From Pseudokordiimonas caeni (GTDB taxonomy: Bacteria > Pseudomonadota > Alphaproteobacteria > Sphingomonadales > Kordiimonadaceae), in NCBI RefSeq assembly GCF_026719705.1, contig NZ_JAPPRR010000001.1, positions 1,651,255 to 1,715,254 on the forward strand: a stretch of DNA of 64,000 nucleotides, written 5' to 3'. Positions within the stretch are counted from its first letter, which is position 1. Every line of letters starts with the position of its first letter. A model generated the notes under the pieces. It saw only the letters and a list, made by a program, of their open reading frames with translations. It was not told where the DNA came from and made no database searches. A program made the position numbers and the translations under genes. This document shows positions 40,925-51,214 of the stretch, one piece after another.

Positions 40925-41305
40925 ATGCGCAAATTCATTGCACATATCGGCAGCGGCCTGAGAGCTATTATGACTGCATGGATCATCCTTGCAGCGTCGC
41001 TCGTTATTGTGACAACCACCCCTCTTCCTGTTGCAGCTTCTAGCCCTGCGCCGACGCAGGATGCGCAGGTCATGACCATGGATGCATCTGACTGTACCCA
41101 GCCGTGCGGCGATGACTGCCGCATGGAGGACGGACGCTGCGTCATGGCTGTCCAATGCCCGACTGCGACTTCGTTCCCGAGTTTGCTACCGCAACCGACG
41201 CACCTGTATGTTCCCGCAAAGAGCGCTACCTATTCCCGCCTTTTGGCGCATGTACCCTTGGGCCATGCCACTTCCGGCTTAAAACGACCTCCGAGGATTG
41301 TCTGA
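40925..41305 (+). CDS. Small secreted Cys/Met-containing protein heading the metal operon
   Basis: A 126-residue predicted exported protein. A long hydrophobic signal or anchor (about residues 11-38) is followed by a segment with spaced Cys, Met and Asp (MTMDASDCTQPCGDDC, then RMEDGRCVMAVQC) that could bind copper or silver. The C-terminal part is Pro/His-containing. The ribosome site is weak. It lies 78 nt before the adaptor gene. It occupies the place a CusF-like chaperone often has but is not recognisably CusF. Confidence 0.6.
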   Translation: MRKFIAHIGSGLRAIMTAWIILAASLVIVTTTPLPVAASSPAPTQDAQVMTMDASDCTQPCGDDCRMEDGRCVMAVQCPTATSFPSLLPQPTHLYVPAKSATYSRLLAHVPLGHATSGLKRPPRIV

Positions 41306-41383
41306 CATCATCCGCTGAAGCTTCCGTTGCCCTTGTGGCGTGAAGCTTCATCCCGTTTTGTCTGACGACCCCGGAGTCATTCC

Positions 41384-42649
41384 ATGACCAGTTCCCATCA
41401 GCGGCCACGGCGAGCCGCGACCCTTGCCATTCTGGTGCTTGCCGGCATCGGTATCGGCCTCGCGCTACCGCACCTTCAACATGTTTTCATGCAGCATGAT
41501 ACTGCTGCAGACGGCGAGCCGCGATCCAATACCGGCTCGGACGGTGAACGCCGCATCCTTTATTACCGCAACCCCATGGGGCTACCCGATATTTCCCCCG
41601 TCCCGAAACAGGATGAGATGGGGATGGATTATATTCCTGTCTATGCCGATGAAGCCTCGGCGGAGGGCACCATCAAGGTCGCAGTCGAGAAAGTGCAGCG
41701 GGCTGGCGTGCGCACCGAACCTGTACGTACCACCATCCTGAGCCGCACGATACGCGGCGCCGGTACGCTTGCGATGAACGAGTCCGCTGTATCGGTGGTG
41801 ACCGCCAAGTTCGACGGCTTCGTGAACAAGCTGAAGGTGCGCACAACGGGCGAGCGCGTTACGGCCGGTGAGCCGTTGATGACCGTCTGGATCGAAAGCC
41901 CCGATGTGCTAAGGAAAATGGCAGACCTCGCCTCTCTCAAGACGGGCAACCGTACAGCCAAGCTCGCCGCCGATAACCTGCGCCAGTTCGATATCCCTGA
42001 CGCCGATATCGCCGCTATTGCCAAAAATGGCGGCAGCAGCCGGATCGTGACCCTGAATGCGCCCTCCGCTGGCACGGTGATGCAGAAGCCGGCAATGGAT
42101 GGCATGCGCTTCGCGGCCGGTGCCCCGCTGTTCCAGATTGCCGATCTTTCCACGCTATGGGCCGAAATCGAGGTTCCAGAACAAGATCTTGGCCATATCC
42201 GCAAGGGCCAACCCGTTACCCTGCGGCTGCCTTCGCGCCCCGAAGAGGCGTTCGAGGGCAAGGTCAGCTTCATTTATCCCGATATCAATATGGCGTCGCG
42301 CTCGGGTCGGGTACGGGTCGTGGTACCGAATGCGGATGGTGCCCTGCAAACCGGCCTCTTTGTCCATGCCGGGATCGCCGTGCAACTGAGCACCAATCCG
42401 GTGCCCGCCGTGCCCACCGCTGCAGTCATTGATGATGGCAAGCGGCAGGTCGTGTTCGTGTCGCGCGGCGAAGGCGTGTTCGAACCCCGCGATGTGGCGC
42501 TCGGCGGACGGGCGGGTGACCTGATTGAAATCCGCGACGGGGTTGATGAAGGCGAAGAGGTTGTCACCCACGGCACCTTCCTCATCGACGCCGAAAGTAA
42601 CCTGCAGTCGGCGCTCGCGGCCTTTTCCGCCAAGGGAGACGATCAATGA
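41384..42649 (+). CDS. cusB: CusB/SilB-like RND periplasmic adaptor
   Basis: A 421-residue membrane-fusion protein linking the inner-membrane pump to an outer-membrane channel. After an N-terminal membrane anchor (about 10-28), a heavy-metal-binding motif region (YYRNPMGLPDISP then DEMGMDYIPVY, about 54-85) is typical of CusB/SilB for Cu(I)/Ag(I). The lipoyl/hairpin region (VTAKFDGFVNKLKVRTTGERVTAGEPLMTV) and beta-barrel follow. GGAG precedes the ATG. Its stop overlaps the pump gene by 4 nt. Confidence 0.93.
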   Translation: MTSSHQRPRRAATLAILVLAGIGIGLALPHLQHVFMQHDTAADGEPRSNTGSDGERRILYYRNPMGLPDISPVPKQDEMGMDYIPVYADEASAEGTIKVAVEKVQRAGVRTEPVRTTILSRTIRGAGTLAMNESAVSVVTAKFDGFVNKLKVRTTGERVTAGEPLMTVWIESPDVLRKMADLASLKTGNRTAKLAADNLRQFDIPDADIAAIAKNGGSSRIVTLNAPSAGTVMQKPAMDGMRFAAGAPLFQIADLSTLWAEIEVPEQDLGHIRKGQPVTLRLPSRPEEAFEGKVSFIYPDINMASRSGRVRVVVPNADGALQTGLFVHAGIAVQLSTNPVPAVPTAAVIDDGKRQVVFVSRGEGVFEPRDVALGGRAGDLIEIRDGVDEGEEVVTHGTFLIDAESNLQSALAAFSAKGDDQ

Positions 42650-45600
42650 TCGCGCGCCTCATTGCCTGGTCGGCGCGGAATGTCGTCCTTGTCCTCATCG
42701 CCACCTTCATGGCGCTCCTTGTGGGTATTTACGCCGTCACGCGCCTGCCGCTTGATGCGATCCCCGATCTTTCAGACACGCAGGTGATTGTCGTCACCGA
42801 TTATCCGGGACAGGCGCCGCAGGTGATTGAGGACCAAGTCACCTTCCCGCTCAGCTCCGCCATGCTCAATGTACCAAAGGCGCGGGTGGTGCGGGGCTTC
42901 TCCTTCTTCAGTGTGTCGTTCGTCTATGTGATTTTCGAGGACGGGGTGGACCTTTACTGGGCCCGCAGCCGTGTTCTTGAATATCTGAACGGTGTATCGG
43001 GCAGCCTGCCGGATGGTGTCACACCGCGCATCGGGCCGGATGCCACGGGGGTCGGCTGGGTATATCAATATGCGCTGAAGGCAGACGACCTGAACCTTGC
43101 CGAAACCCGCTCGCTGCAGGACTGGCAGGTCCGCTACGGCCTCGCCCGCGCCGAAGGTGTGGCGGAGGTCGCCAGTGTCGGCGGGTTCGTACGGCAATAT
43201 GCCCTCGTCGTCGATCCCGAACGCCTGAAGCAATATGGCATCACGCTGCAGATGGTGAGCGACGCTGTGAAGGCCAGCAACCGCGACGTCGGCGGCCGCA
43301 CGCTGGAGCTTTCGGAAACAGAATTCATGATCCGGGGCCGCGGTTATCTGACCGGCCTTGAGGATATGGAATCCATCGTCCTTAGGGCCGCAGGCGGTAC
43401 CCCGATCACCGTGGGTGATGTGGCGCGGGTGGAACTGGTGCCGGCCGAACGGCGTGGTATTGCCGAACTGAACGGTGAAGGCGAGGTCGCCAGCGGCATC
43501 GTTCTGCAACGGCAGGGCGCCAATGCGCTTGATGTGATCGAGAACGCCAAAGCCGAGCTTGAAAGCATCGCCAAAAGCCTGCCCGAGGGGGTCGAGATCG
43601 TCAGCGTTTACGACCGCTCCAGCCTTATCGAGCGGGCAATCCAGACACTTGTCTCCACGCTGACGGAAGAAAGCATCGTGGTGGCCCTCGTCTGCTTCAT
43701 CTTCCTGTGGCACGCCCGGAGCGCCCTTGTCGCCATCATCACCCTGCCAGTGGGCATCCTGATGGCGCTCGCTGCCATGTATTTCCTCGGCATCCCGTCG
43801 AACATCATGAGCCTCGGCGGGATCGCCATCGCCATCGGCGCGATGGTGGATGCGGCGATTGTCATGATCGAAAATGCCCATAAGCGGCTAGAGCATGCCC
43901 CCGAGGGCACGCCGCGCATCGAAACGCTTGTCAGGGCCGCGCAGGAAGTTGGACCCGCACTTTTCTTCAGCCTCCTGATCATCACCGTTTCCTTCCTGCC
44001 CATCTTCACCTTCGAGGCGCAGGAAGGCCGGCTCTTCAAGCCGCTCGCCGCCACCAAGACCTTCGCGATGGCGGCAGCGGCCATCCTGTCGGTCACTCTG
44101 GTACCGGCCCTGATGGTGCTGTTCATCAGGGGCCGCATCGCCCCGGAAGGCGAAAACTTCCTCAACCGGGCCATGATCGCGGTGTACCGGCCCGTCATCC
44201 GGCTGGTGTTGAGGGCGCGGTTCGTCACGATCCTTGCCGCACTCGGCATACTCGCCGTAACCGCCATTCCGGCCGGGCGGATCGGCTCGGAATTCATGCC
44301 CAACCTGAATGAAGGCACGCTCCTTTACATGCCCACCACCCTGCCCGGTATCTCGGTGACAAAGGCAGCCGAGCTGATGCAGACGCAGAACCGCATCATC
44401 AAAACCTTCCCGGAGGTGGAATCGGTATGGGGCAAGGCGGGCCGGGCCGAAACGGCAACGGACCCAGCGCCCATGGAAATGTTCGAGACCGTCATAAACC
44501 TGAAGCCACAGGATGAATGGCGTGAAGGTCTGACCCTTGATGACCTGATCGCCAAGATGGACAATGCCCTGCAGTTCCCCGGCGTGTCGAACGCCTGGAC
44601 GATGCCGATCAAGGCGCGGATCGACATGCTGTCGACCGGCATCCGCACGCCCGTCGGTGTCAAGGTCTTCGGGCCGGATCTCGCCACGCTCGAACATCTG
44701 GCAACCGAAATCGAAGGAGCACTGCGCAAGGTGCCGGGCACGACCTCAGCCTACGCTGAACGGGTCAACGGCGGCTACTTCATCGATATCCGGCCGGACC
44801 GCCGGAAGATGGCGCGTTATGGCCTCAGCATGGATATGGTGCAGGGCACGATCGCGATGGCAATCGGCGCCGAGGCGCTGACCACGACAGTCGAGGGCCG
44901 GGAACGCTACGATGTCGTTCTTCGTTATCCTCAGGCACTGCGCGGTGACCCCGACGCCATCGCGCACAATGTGCTTGTCAGCCTGCCGAATGGCTCGGCC
45001 ATTCCGCTGGGCGAGATCGCGACTGTCGAGCGCTCGCGCGGCCCCACGATGGTCCGTACTGAGGACGGTCAGCCTGTTGTTTATGTTTATGCCGACCTCA
45101 GGGGCCGCGATCTTGGCGGCTATGTGACTGAGGCCCGCCAGACAGTTGCCGCGATGGTCGACATGCCGGCGGGGTACAGCGTGGTCTGGAGCGGCCAGTT
45201 TGAATATCTGGACAGGGCCGAAGCGCGGCTTGCCTGGGTGATCCCCGTTACGCTTCTCATTATTTTCGTGCTCTTGTACCTCAATTTCAAACAGCTCACC
45301 GACGCGCTCATCGTGATGCTTTCGCTCCCCTTCGCGCTCGCCGGGGGCCTGTGGATGATGGACATGATGGGCTTCAACATGAGCGTGGCAGCAGCCGTGG
45401 GCTTCATCGCACTCGCCGGGGTCGCGGCCGAAACCGGGGTTGTGATGCTTCTCTATCTCGATCAGGCGCTCGCCGAGGCGAAAGAGTCGGCGGCCAAGGC
45501 CGGACGCCTGCTGAACCGGTCCGAACTCGACGGCGCCATCATGGAAGGGGCAGCCGGTCGTGTGCGGCCGAAGATGATGACGGTTGCCACCATCATGGCG

Positions 45601-45759
45601 GGCCTTTTGCCCATCCTCTGGTCCACTGGCACAGGGGCCGAGGTGATGCAGCGGATCGCCGTGCCGATGATCGGCGGGATGGTGTCCTCAACCCTTCTCA
45701 CCCTCATCGTCATCCCCGCCATCTATGCCGCCGTTCATGGACGGCGGCTCCGGGCCTGA
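42646..45759 (+). CDS. cusA: CusA/SilA-like heavy-metal RND efflux pump
   Basis: A 1037-residue proton-driven inner-membrane pump of the HME-RND type. Family marks are [20 protein letters not shown] at the N-terminus, the membrane acidic motif [19 protein letters not shown] needed for proton relay, and [19 protein letters not shown] in the second half. Twelve membrane helices in two repeats and two large periplasmic loops are present. Cu/Ag specificity is inferred from the adaptor and ATPase neighbours. No outer-membrane factor gene accompanies it. Confidence 0.95.
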   Translation: MIARLIAWSARNVVLVLIATFMALLVGIYAVTRLPLDAIPDLSDTQVIVVTDYPGQAPQVIEDQVTFPLSSAMLNVPKARVVRGFSFFSVSFVYVIFEDGVDLYWARSRVLEYLNGVSGSLPDGVTPRIGPDATGVGWVYQYALKADDLNLAETRSLQDWQVRYGLARAEGVAEVASVGGFVRQYALVVDPERLKQYGITLQMVSDAVKASNRDVGGRTLELSETEFMIRGRGYLTGLEDMESIVLRAAGGTPITVGDVARVELVPAERRGIAELNGEGEVASGIVLQRQGANALDVIENAKAELESIAKSLPEGVEIVSVYDRSSLIERAIQTLVSTLTEESIVVALVCFIFLWHARSALVAIITLPVGILMALAAMYFLGIPSNIMSLGGIAIAIGAMVDAAIVMIENAHKRLEHAPEGTPRIETLVRAAQEVGPALFFSLLIITVSFLPIFTFEAQEGRLFKPLAATKTFAMAAAAILSVTLVPALMVLFIRGRIAPEGENFLNRAMIAVYRPVIRLVLRARFVTILAALGILAVTAIPAGRIGSEFMPNLNEGTLLYMPTTLPGISVTKAAELMQTQNRIIKTFPEVESVWGKAGRAETATDPAPMEMFETVINLKPQDEWREGLTLDDLIAKMDNALQFPGVSNAWTMPIKARIDMLSTGIRTPVGVKVFGPDLATLEHLATEIEGALRKVPGTTSAYAERVNGGYFIDIRPDRRKMARYGLSMDMVQGTIAMAIGAEALTTTVEGRERYDVVLRYPQALRGDPDAIAHNVLVSLPNGSAIPLGEIATVERSRGPTMVRTEDGQPVVYVYADLRGRDLGGYVTEARQTVAAMVDMPAGYSVVWSGQFEYLDRAEARLAWVIPVTLLIIFVLLYLNFKQLTDALIVMLSLPFALAGGLWMMDMMGFNMSVAAAVGFIALAGVAAETGVVMLLYLDQALAEAKESAAKAGRLLNRSELDGAIMEGAAGRVRPKMMTVATIMAGLLPILWSTGTGAEVMQRIAVPMIGGMVSSTLLTLIVIPAIYAAVHGRRLRA

Positions 45760-45836
45760 AAAACCGGCGCGCGGATGGTATGCTATGCCCGATCCGCGCG
45801 CTTCCATCAGCCATCAATGACCTGACGGAGACCAGA

Positions 45837-48074
45837 ATGACCAAGCAGCAGGACCACACCGAGCACCACGGCCATCATAGCCACGATAGCGATCATGGAA
45901 TGCATGCCCACCATGGCCACGGAAGCCGCAATGCTCCATCCGAAAGGGAGGTGCCACCGGGAACAATCTGGACCTGCCCGATGCATCCGGAAATCCGTCA
46001 GGATCATCCCGGCGCATGCCCCATCTGCGGCATGGCGCTGGAGCCGGATTTGAGCACCGGAGAAGCGAGAGAGAGCGAGGAACTCAAGGACATGACCCGC
46101 CGCTTCCGGATCGGGCTCATCCTCGCCCTGCCGGTTTTCATTCTGGAGATGGGCGCTCACCTGGCCCCCGCGCTGCATGATCTTGTGCCACCTCATATGT
46201 CGGTCTGGATCCAGCTCGCCCTTGCCACGCCTGTCGTCCTCTGGGCAGGCAAGCCTTTCTTCGAACGCGGATGGGCGTCGGTCCGCACCCGCAACCTCAA
46301 TATGTTCACCTTGATCGCTATGGGAACCGGCATTGCCTGGGCCTACAGCCTTGTCGCGACGGTTGCACCGTCCGCCTTTCCAGCGGCCTTCCGGAATGCG
46401 GACGGCACGGTTGCCGTCTATTTCGAGGCAGCAGCGGTGATCACCGTCCTTGTCCTTCTCGGACAGGTGCTGGAACTGAAGGCGCGGGAGCGCACCTCCG
46501 GGGCGATCCGGTCCCTTCTCGACCTTGCCCCCAAGACTGCCCGTCGTCTGCGCGCCGACGGCTCGGATGAGGAAGTGGCGGTTGACGCAATCGAGGTGGG
46601 CGACCGGCTGCGTATCCGCCCCGGCGAGAAAGTCCCGGTCGATGCCACGGTCGAGGAAGGCCGGTCTTCCGTCGACGAATCCATGGTGACGGGCGAATCC
46701 ATGCCGGTTGCCAAGGAAGCCGGAGCCAAGGTCATCGGCGGCACCATGAACCAGACAGGTGCCCTTGTGGTGAAGGCCGAAAAGATCGGGCACGATACCA
46801 TGCTCGCCCGCATCGTGCAGATGGTGGCCGAGGCCCAGCGCTCGCGCGCGCCGATCCAGCGCCTGGCGGATCAGGTGGCAGGCTGGTTTGTGCCTGCGGT
46901 ACTTCTGATTGCCCTTCTGGCATTCGCCGCGTGGGGCCTTTGGGGTCCGGAACCGCGCATGGCCCATGGCCTGATCGCCGCCGTTGCCGTGCTGATCATC
47001 GCCTGCCCTTGCGCGCTCGGGCTCGCCACACCCATGTCAATCATGGTCGGGGTCGGCCGCGGCGCGGGGCTTGGCGTCCTGATCAAGAATGCCGAAGCCC
47101 TTGAGCGGATGGAGAAGGTCGATGTCATTGTCGTCGACAAGACCGGCACACTCACCGAAGGCAAGCCCAAGGTCACGCGCATTGTAACTGCAGCAGGCTG
47201 GAACGAAGACGAACTTCTGCGCCTGGCTGCCGGGGTTGAACGCGCTTCGGAGCATTCCCTCGCCGCGGCCATCGTTGCGGCTGCGGATGAACGCGGGCTT
47301 GACCTGCCCGGTGTCAGTGATTTCGACGCACCAACCGGCAAAGGGGCGACTGGCAAAGTTGATGGGCGGCGTCTTTGCCTCGGCAATAGCCGTTTTCTGG
47401 GCGAACAGGGCGTCAGCACGGGGGAGCTTGATGGTGACGCAGACAAGCTGCGCAGCGAAGGCGCCACCGCCATCTTTATCAGCGTGGACGGCGAACCCGC
47501 CGGAATCATCGCCGTCGCGGACCCCATAAAGGAAACCACGCCGGAGGCGGTAAGGGCACTTCAGAAGGAAGGTATCGCGATCGTCATGCTGACCGGCGAC
47601 AACAGGACCACAGCCGAAGCGGTCGCAAGGAAGCTTGGCATTCAGGAGATTGAGGCCGAAGTGTTGCCCGACCAGAAAAGCCACGTGATCAAGCGATTCA
47701 AGAAGGACGGGAAGATCGTCGCGATGGCGGGCGACGGCGTAAATGACGCCCCTGCCCTTGCTGCCGCCGATGTTGGTATCGCGATGGGATCGGGCACCGA
47801 CGTAGCAATCGAAAGCGCCGGCGTCACCCTCCTGAAGGGTGACCTGATGGGGATCGTTAAAGCCCGACGGCTCAGCCACGCGACCATGTCGAACATCCGC
47901 CAGAATCTGTTCTTTGCCTTCATCTATAACGCCGCCGGTGTGCCTGTGGCGGCCGGCATCCTGTATCCGGTATTCGGCATCCTGCTGTCACCAATGATCG
48001 CAGCAGCGGCAATGGCACTTTCATCCCTCAGCGTCGTCGCGAACGCGCTGCGCCTGCGCAAAACAAGCATCTGA
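45837..48074 (+). CDS. Cu/Ag-translocating P1B-type ATPase with His-rich N-terminus
   Basis: A 745-residue ATP-driven metal exporter. The first 35 residues are very His-rich ([20 protein letters not shown]), followed by a heavy-metal-binding motif [22 protein letters not shown]. Catalytic motifs are TGES in the actuator, the metal-path CPC in [11 protein letters not shown], the phosphorylated Asp in [18 protein letters not shown] and [22 protein letters not shown] in the last helix is typical of Cu(I)/Ag(I) pumps. ATG 45837 follows CGGAG; upstream open frame is not used. Confidence 0.93.
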   Translation: MTKQQDHTEHHGHHSHDSDHGMHAHHGHGSRNAPSEREVPPGTIWTCPMHPEIRQDHPGACPICGMALEPDLSTGEARESEELKDMTRRFRIGLILALPVFILEMGAHLAPALHDLVPPHMSVWIQLALATPVVLWAGKPFFERGWASVRTRNLNMFTLIAMGTGIAWAYSLVATVAPSAFPAAFRNADGTVAVYFEAAAVITVLVLLGQVLELKARERTSGAIRSLLDLAPKTARRLRADGSDEEVAVDAIEVGDRLRIRPGEKVPVDATVEEGRSSVDESMVTGESMPVAKEAGAKVIGGTMNQTGALVVKAEKIGHDTMLARIVQMVAEAQRSRAPIQRLADQVAGWFVPAVLLIALLAFAAWGLWGPEPRMAHGLIAAVAVLIIACPCALGLATPMSIMVGVGRGAGLGVLIKNAEALERMEKVDVIVVDKTGTLTEGKPKVTRIVTAAGWNEDELLRLAAGVERASEHSLAAAIVAAADERGLDLPGVSDFDAPTGKGATGKVDGRRLCLGNSRFLGEQGVSTGELDGDADKLRSEGATAIFISVDGEPAGIIAVADPIKETTPEAVRALQKEGIAIVMLTGDNRTTAEAVARKLGIQEIEAEVLPDQKSHVIKRFKKDGKIVAMAGDGVNDAPALAAADVGIAMGSGTDVAIESAGVTLLKGDLMGIVKARRLSHATMSNIRQNLFFAFIYNAAGVPVAAGILYPVFGILLSPMIAAAAMALSSLSVVANALRLRKTSI

Positions 48075-48178
48075 TGAAGCCAAACTGATCTGATCAACAT
48101 ATTCAGCGATGATCCTTGACAGACCGACCGCGCCTCAACAGGCACAAGGAAAAACAAAAATACTTCAATATAATAAAC

Positions 48179-48264
48179 AACTTAAATTCATTGGCGCCTG
48201 CCACCGGCACCATGCCATTAATTATCTCAATCTGTCATAAGCACTTGGCGCAAATTTGGCGCAC
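48179..48264 (+). repeat. 86-bp direct repeat, right copy flanking the metal cassette
   Basis: Right partner of 40712-40797 (80% identity without gaps). It lies between the 3' ends of the convergent ATPase and sulfotransferase genes, so it cannot serve as a promoter for either. The 256-bp gap holds no other feature; it is AT-rich from about 48140. Confidence 0.85.
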
Positions 48265-48330
48265 AATCTTATTGCTCTGACATCTAGTGTTTTCACGGTC
48301 TAATCGACCCAGTTGCTCAGGAGCGCCGGC

Positions 48331-49251
48331 CTAAGCTGCGCTTATGCGACCTCGCAAATCGGCCAGCCAGTCAGCGAGATCGAGCCCGGTGCTTTCCTGT
48401 ACAAGCGTCAGGTCGTCAGCCATGGCACGAAGCACCGAAACCGGTATAGTCGCAGCCCTTGCGTCCGGTTGGCCTTCAATGCTTCTTTCGTTCAACCTGT
48501 CGATTTTCTTGAAAACCCACCACTTCACCCGCGTGGGGACAAGCCGCATCACAGCTTTTCGCAAAGCCGATTTGCCCCCGGGCGCATAAAGAATATCCCG
48601 CAAGACCTTGCTGCGCGGTGCGCTGGCGATGTTGGCACGCAGGGACGCCTGCCCGGCCGTCCGATGTGGATTTGTACCGATGAAAGAACATATGCGATCA
48701 TATCCGCTCGAACTGAGCGTATCTGAGCGAAGGAACAGAAAATCCCCGTCCGGAAAGGCATCCCGAAATCGCTGGATTTGCGGGTGATAGAGGCTGCGTG
48801 ACGCATAGCTCCAATTATCATGCGCGAATAGGGCGTCGCTGCCAGCCAGCCTGCCTGCCTCATTGCTGAGGGCGGTATGGAAATCCGACGTTTCATACCC
48901 CCGGCGTTGGCTCATGAGAAAATGAGAATAGGCCCTCTCGACAGGATGACGCAGGATGAACACGAATTTTCGCACACTGCTGCCCGCCCGAATGGCAATG
49001 GCTGCTTCGGGCCAATACATATATTCGGGGTCAATTTCGCCAACCAAACGTGTCGCCGCCGACCGATTGAACTGGCTGAGATACCAGTCGCGTCCAAGAG
49101 TTGCGCGTTCAGCATGGCTGAAAAAGTGCGTTTCCTTGATCTTCGGCAATGCAATATCCGGGTGGGCGCCCAGCATTTCGTGCAGCGCCGTCGTCCCGGC
49201 TTTCTGGGCACCGACTACTAGGAAATCGAGCTTGATCGCACCTTCCATCAT
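48331..49251 (-). CDS. Sulfotransferase (PAPS-dependent) of the polysaccharide cluster
   Basis: A 306-residue enzyme transferring sulfate from PAPS. The 5'-phosphosulfate loop is FLVVGAQKAGTTAL (about 9-22) and the 3'-phosphate motif is FVFILRHPVERAYSHFLMSQ (about 95-114). ETHFFSHAE lies between them as usual. It is last in a chain of overlapping EPS genes (4-nt overlap with the GT2 gene), so it probably sulfates the sugar polymer or its lipid-linked unit in the cytoplasm. Confidence 0.9.
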   Translation of the reverse strand: MMEGAIKLDFLVVGAQKAGTTALHEMLGAHPDIALPKIKETHFFSHAERATLGRDWYLSQFNRSAATRLVGEIDPEYMYWPEAAIAIRAGSSVRKFVFILRHPVERAYSHFLMSQRRGYETSDFHTALSNEAGRLAGSDALFAHDNWSYASRSLYHPQIQRFRDAFPDGDFLFLRSDTLSSSGYDRICSFIGTNPHRTAGQASLRANIASAPRSKVLRDILYAPGGKSALRKAVMRLVPTRVKWWVFKKIDRLNERSIEGQPDARAATIPVSVLRAMADDLTLVQESTGLDLADWLADLRGRISAA

Positions 49252-50087
49252 GCACCGCGCCTTTCAGCCAAGGCCTTTGCGAGATAGTCGACCCGGACCG
49301 CAAGACTTGGCCGCAAACGTGCCAGGACCTGCATCGTGGCAAGACGGCGATGTGGCAGGTCGGGCTTTCCGATAATCTCGCTATAAAGGATGAGACTGCG
49401 GGCTTCTTCCCTGAGCATGAAGTCGACCGAAGGATTGCTGGCACCGCCTTCATGCAGAATTTTCACGTCCCGACAAAAAAGCGGCGGCCCGAATTTTTCG
49501 ACAAGCCGGCGGCTCAGTTCGACTTCTTCATAATAAAGGAAAAACCGTTCATCAAAGCCCCCGACAGCATCGAACGCGGCACGAGAAACCACAAACAAAG
49601 ACCCGACAGGATAGGCGAAGCGAAGGAGCGGCGGGCACCGGTGCATCCAGCGGTGCGGCCGCGCAAGATCAGTCAGGAGTGTCCTGTATTCAGGTCTAAG
49701 GTCAAACGTGTTCACGCCGCGCTCATGGGATATCTGCAACGCCGTTCCCCAACGATTGCCAGCGAAGGATTCCGCGAGGGGGGCAAGCGAGGTCTGGAAG
49801 GCGACGTCAGGATTGATAAAGGCGATCGTTTCGCCCTTCGCCAGCGCCACACCTTCATTACAGCCGGCTCCGAATCCGCGATTCTCTGCCATTTTCACGG
49901 TCACCGTGAATCCGGCTTGCCGCAGTGCCTCGGCATGGTCTTCGGTGCTGATATCTCCCGAATTTTCGATGAAGATGAACTCGAAAACGTCTCGACCTGC
50001 CAGCGAAGCATGATGATCAAGAAACGAGGCGACATACCCGTCGAGCCGGGACGCTGAATTATGGCAAACGGTCACAACCGAGATCAT
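49248..50087 (-). CDS. Family 2 glycosyltransferase
   Basis: A 279-residue inverting GT-A fold transferase similar to rhamnosyl/galactosyl transferases. ISVVTVCHNSASRL is the nucleotide-sugar-binding start, ENRGFGAGCNEGVALAKGETIAFINPDV carries the Asp-x-Asp-like NPDV motif, and GGFDERFFLYYEEVELSRRL is the catalytic acceptor region. Donor sugar unknown. Overlaps both neighbours by 4 nt. Confidence 0.9.
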   Translation of the reverse strand: MISVVTVCHNSASRLDGYVASFLDHHASLAGRDVFEFIFIENSGDISTEDHAEALRQAGFTVTVKMAENRGFGAGCNEGVALAKGETIAFINPDVAFQTSLAPLAESFAGNRWGTALQISHERGVNTFDLRPEYRTLLTDLARPHRWMHRCPPLLRFAYPVGSLFVVSRAAFDAVGGFDERFFLYYEEVELSRRLVEKFGPPLFCRDVKILHEGGASNPSVDFMLREEARSLILYSEIIGKPDLPHRRLATMQVLARLRPSLAVRVDYLAKALAERRGA

Positions 50088-51214
50088 GGCTTGCCTCCAG
50101 TGAGCCAGAGGATCATATCCGCATAGGCCCCGGCCGCCTCATCCCATGAATAGTCAGTCCCTATCCGGGCTCGCTTTGCTGCCGCTTCAGCACGCAATGT
50201 TTTAATATTTTCGGAAGCGGAATGAACTGCCGCAAGAAAAGCCTGATTGTCGTCTGCCGGGAATGTATGCCCCGCGAACTTGCTCCTGAAGTCGGCAAGG
50301 GCGCCGCCATCGGAGATAATCGCCGGAAGCCCGGCGGCAGCAGCCTCGATGACCGGAATGCCAAACCCTTCAGCTTCCGACGGGAACAGGAGAAGGTCGC
50401 TACTGGCATAAACGGCGGCGAGATCAGCGGACGACAGACCAGCGCGAATATCGACCTTCAGCCCTACGGAGCGGGCCTGGGCGACCTCTGCGTGCAACTG
50501 CGCAGCATACTCCCCGACGCCACTGCCGATGATCGTGTATTCGCTGTCGATCCCGGTATCCGTCAGCATCTGCTGCGCCTGGATACCCCATTCGTGACGC
50601 TTGCGCCGTTCCAGCCGCGACACAGACAGAAGTCGCAAGGGTCCTGCATCTGCCTCCACCACCCTTGGGGTTTGCAGAAACACCGGGTCAACAGCATTCG
50701 CGATAACGGCGATAGTATCTGCCGAAACCCCGAAATGGTGTTCGATGCGGCCCGCAGAATAGCGCGACACGGTGGAGACACGCGTTGAATGCCGGGCGGA
50801 CCAGCCGAAGAGCAGACGGCGCAGCGTGCGATAGCTCCATGAAAAGCTGTTCGGGAAGTCAAGGAACAGGACGTCATGGATGACACTGATCGTCGGGCAT
50901 GGTGCCGCGAAAGGCCGGATATACTGGCTGAGGACAACATCTGCCCCGGTCCGGCGAAGCGCACGTGGGATATCGACCGCGTTCCGCCATAAAAAACCGG
51001 TGCGGATTGGGGCAAATTCAAAGGGCACCGTCAGGAACCGGTGGATATTGTCTGCACTTTCAGCGGCACAAACGAGCCTCAGCTTTATATCCGGCATCTT
51101 TGCGGCCATCGCACCCGGCAGCGCGTTCAGGATACCGGCAAGATAGGTTGTCGTACCCTGCCACCCGGCGTCAAACGTATGACAATCCACAAAGACAGTG
51201 ACGGACCTGCTCAT
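50084..51214 (-). CDS. Family 4-type glycosyltransferase (GT-B)
   Basis: A 376-residue retaining transferase. The N-terminal half has ISVIHDVLFLDFPNSFSWSYR and TVSRYSAGRIEHHFGV. The C-terminal donor domain has LLSVSRLERRKRHEWGIQA and the EX7E motif region LLLFPSEAEGFGIPVIEAAAAGLPAI. It acts at the cytoplasmic face on the repeat unit. Donor not known. Confidence 0.92.
   Translation of the reverse strand: MSRSVTVFVDCHTFDAGWQGTTTYLAGILNALPGAMAAKMPDIKLRLVCAAESADNIHRFLTVPFEFAPIRTGFLWRNAVDIPRALRRTGADVVLSQYIRPFAAPCPTISVIHDVLFLDFPNSFSWSYRTLRRLLFGWSARHSTRVSTVSRYSAGRIEHHFGVSADTIAVIANAVDPVFLQTPRVVEADAGPLRLLSVSRLERRKRHEWGIQAQQMLTDTGIDSEYTIIGSGVGEYAAQLHAEVAQARSVGLKVDIRAGLSSADLAAVYASSDLLLFPSEAEGFGIPVIEAAAAGLPAIISDGGALADFRSKFAGHTFPADDNQAFLAAVHSASENIKTLRAEAAAKRARIGTDYSWDEAAGAYADMILWLTGGKP

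Noticed and set aside
41243-41250. TTGGCGCA inside the small metal-operon gene
   Set aside because: A single 8-mer within coding sequence without the surrounding repeat; chance match.
45807-46967. 386-codon minus-strand open frame rich in His and Gly
   Set aside because: Antisense to the P-type ATPase, including its His-rich start.
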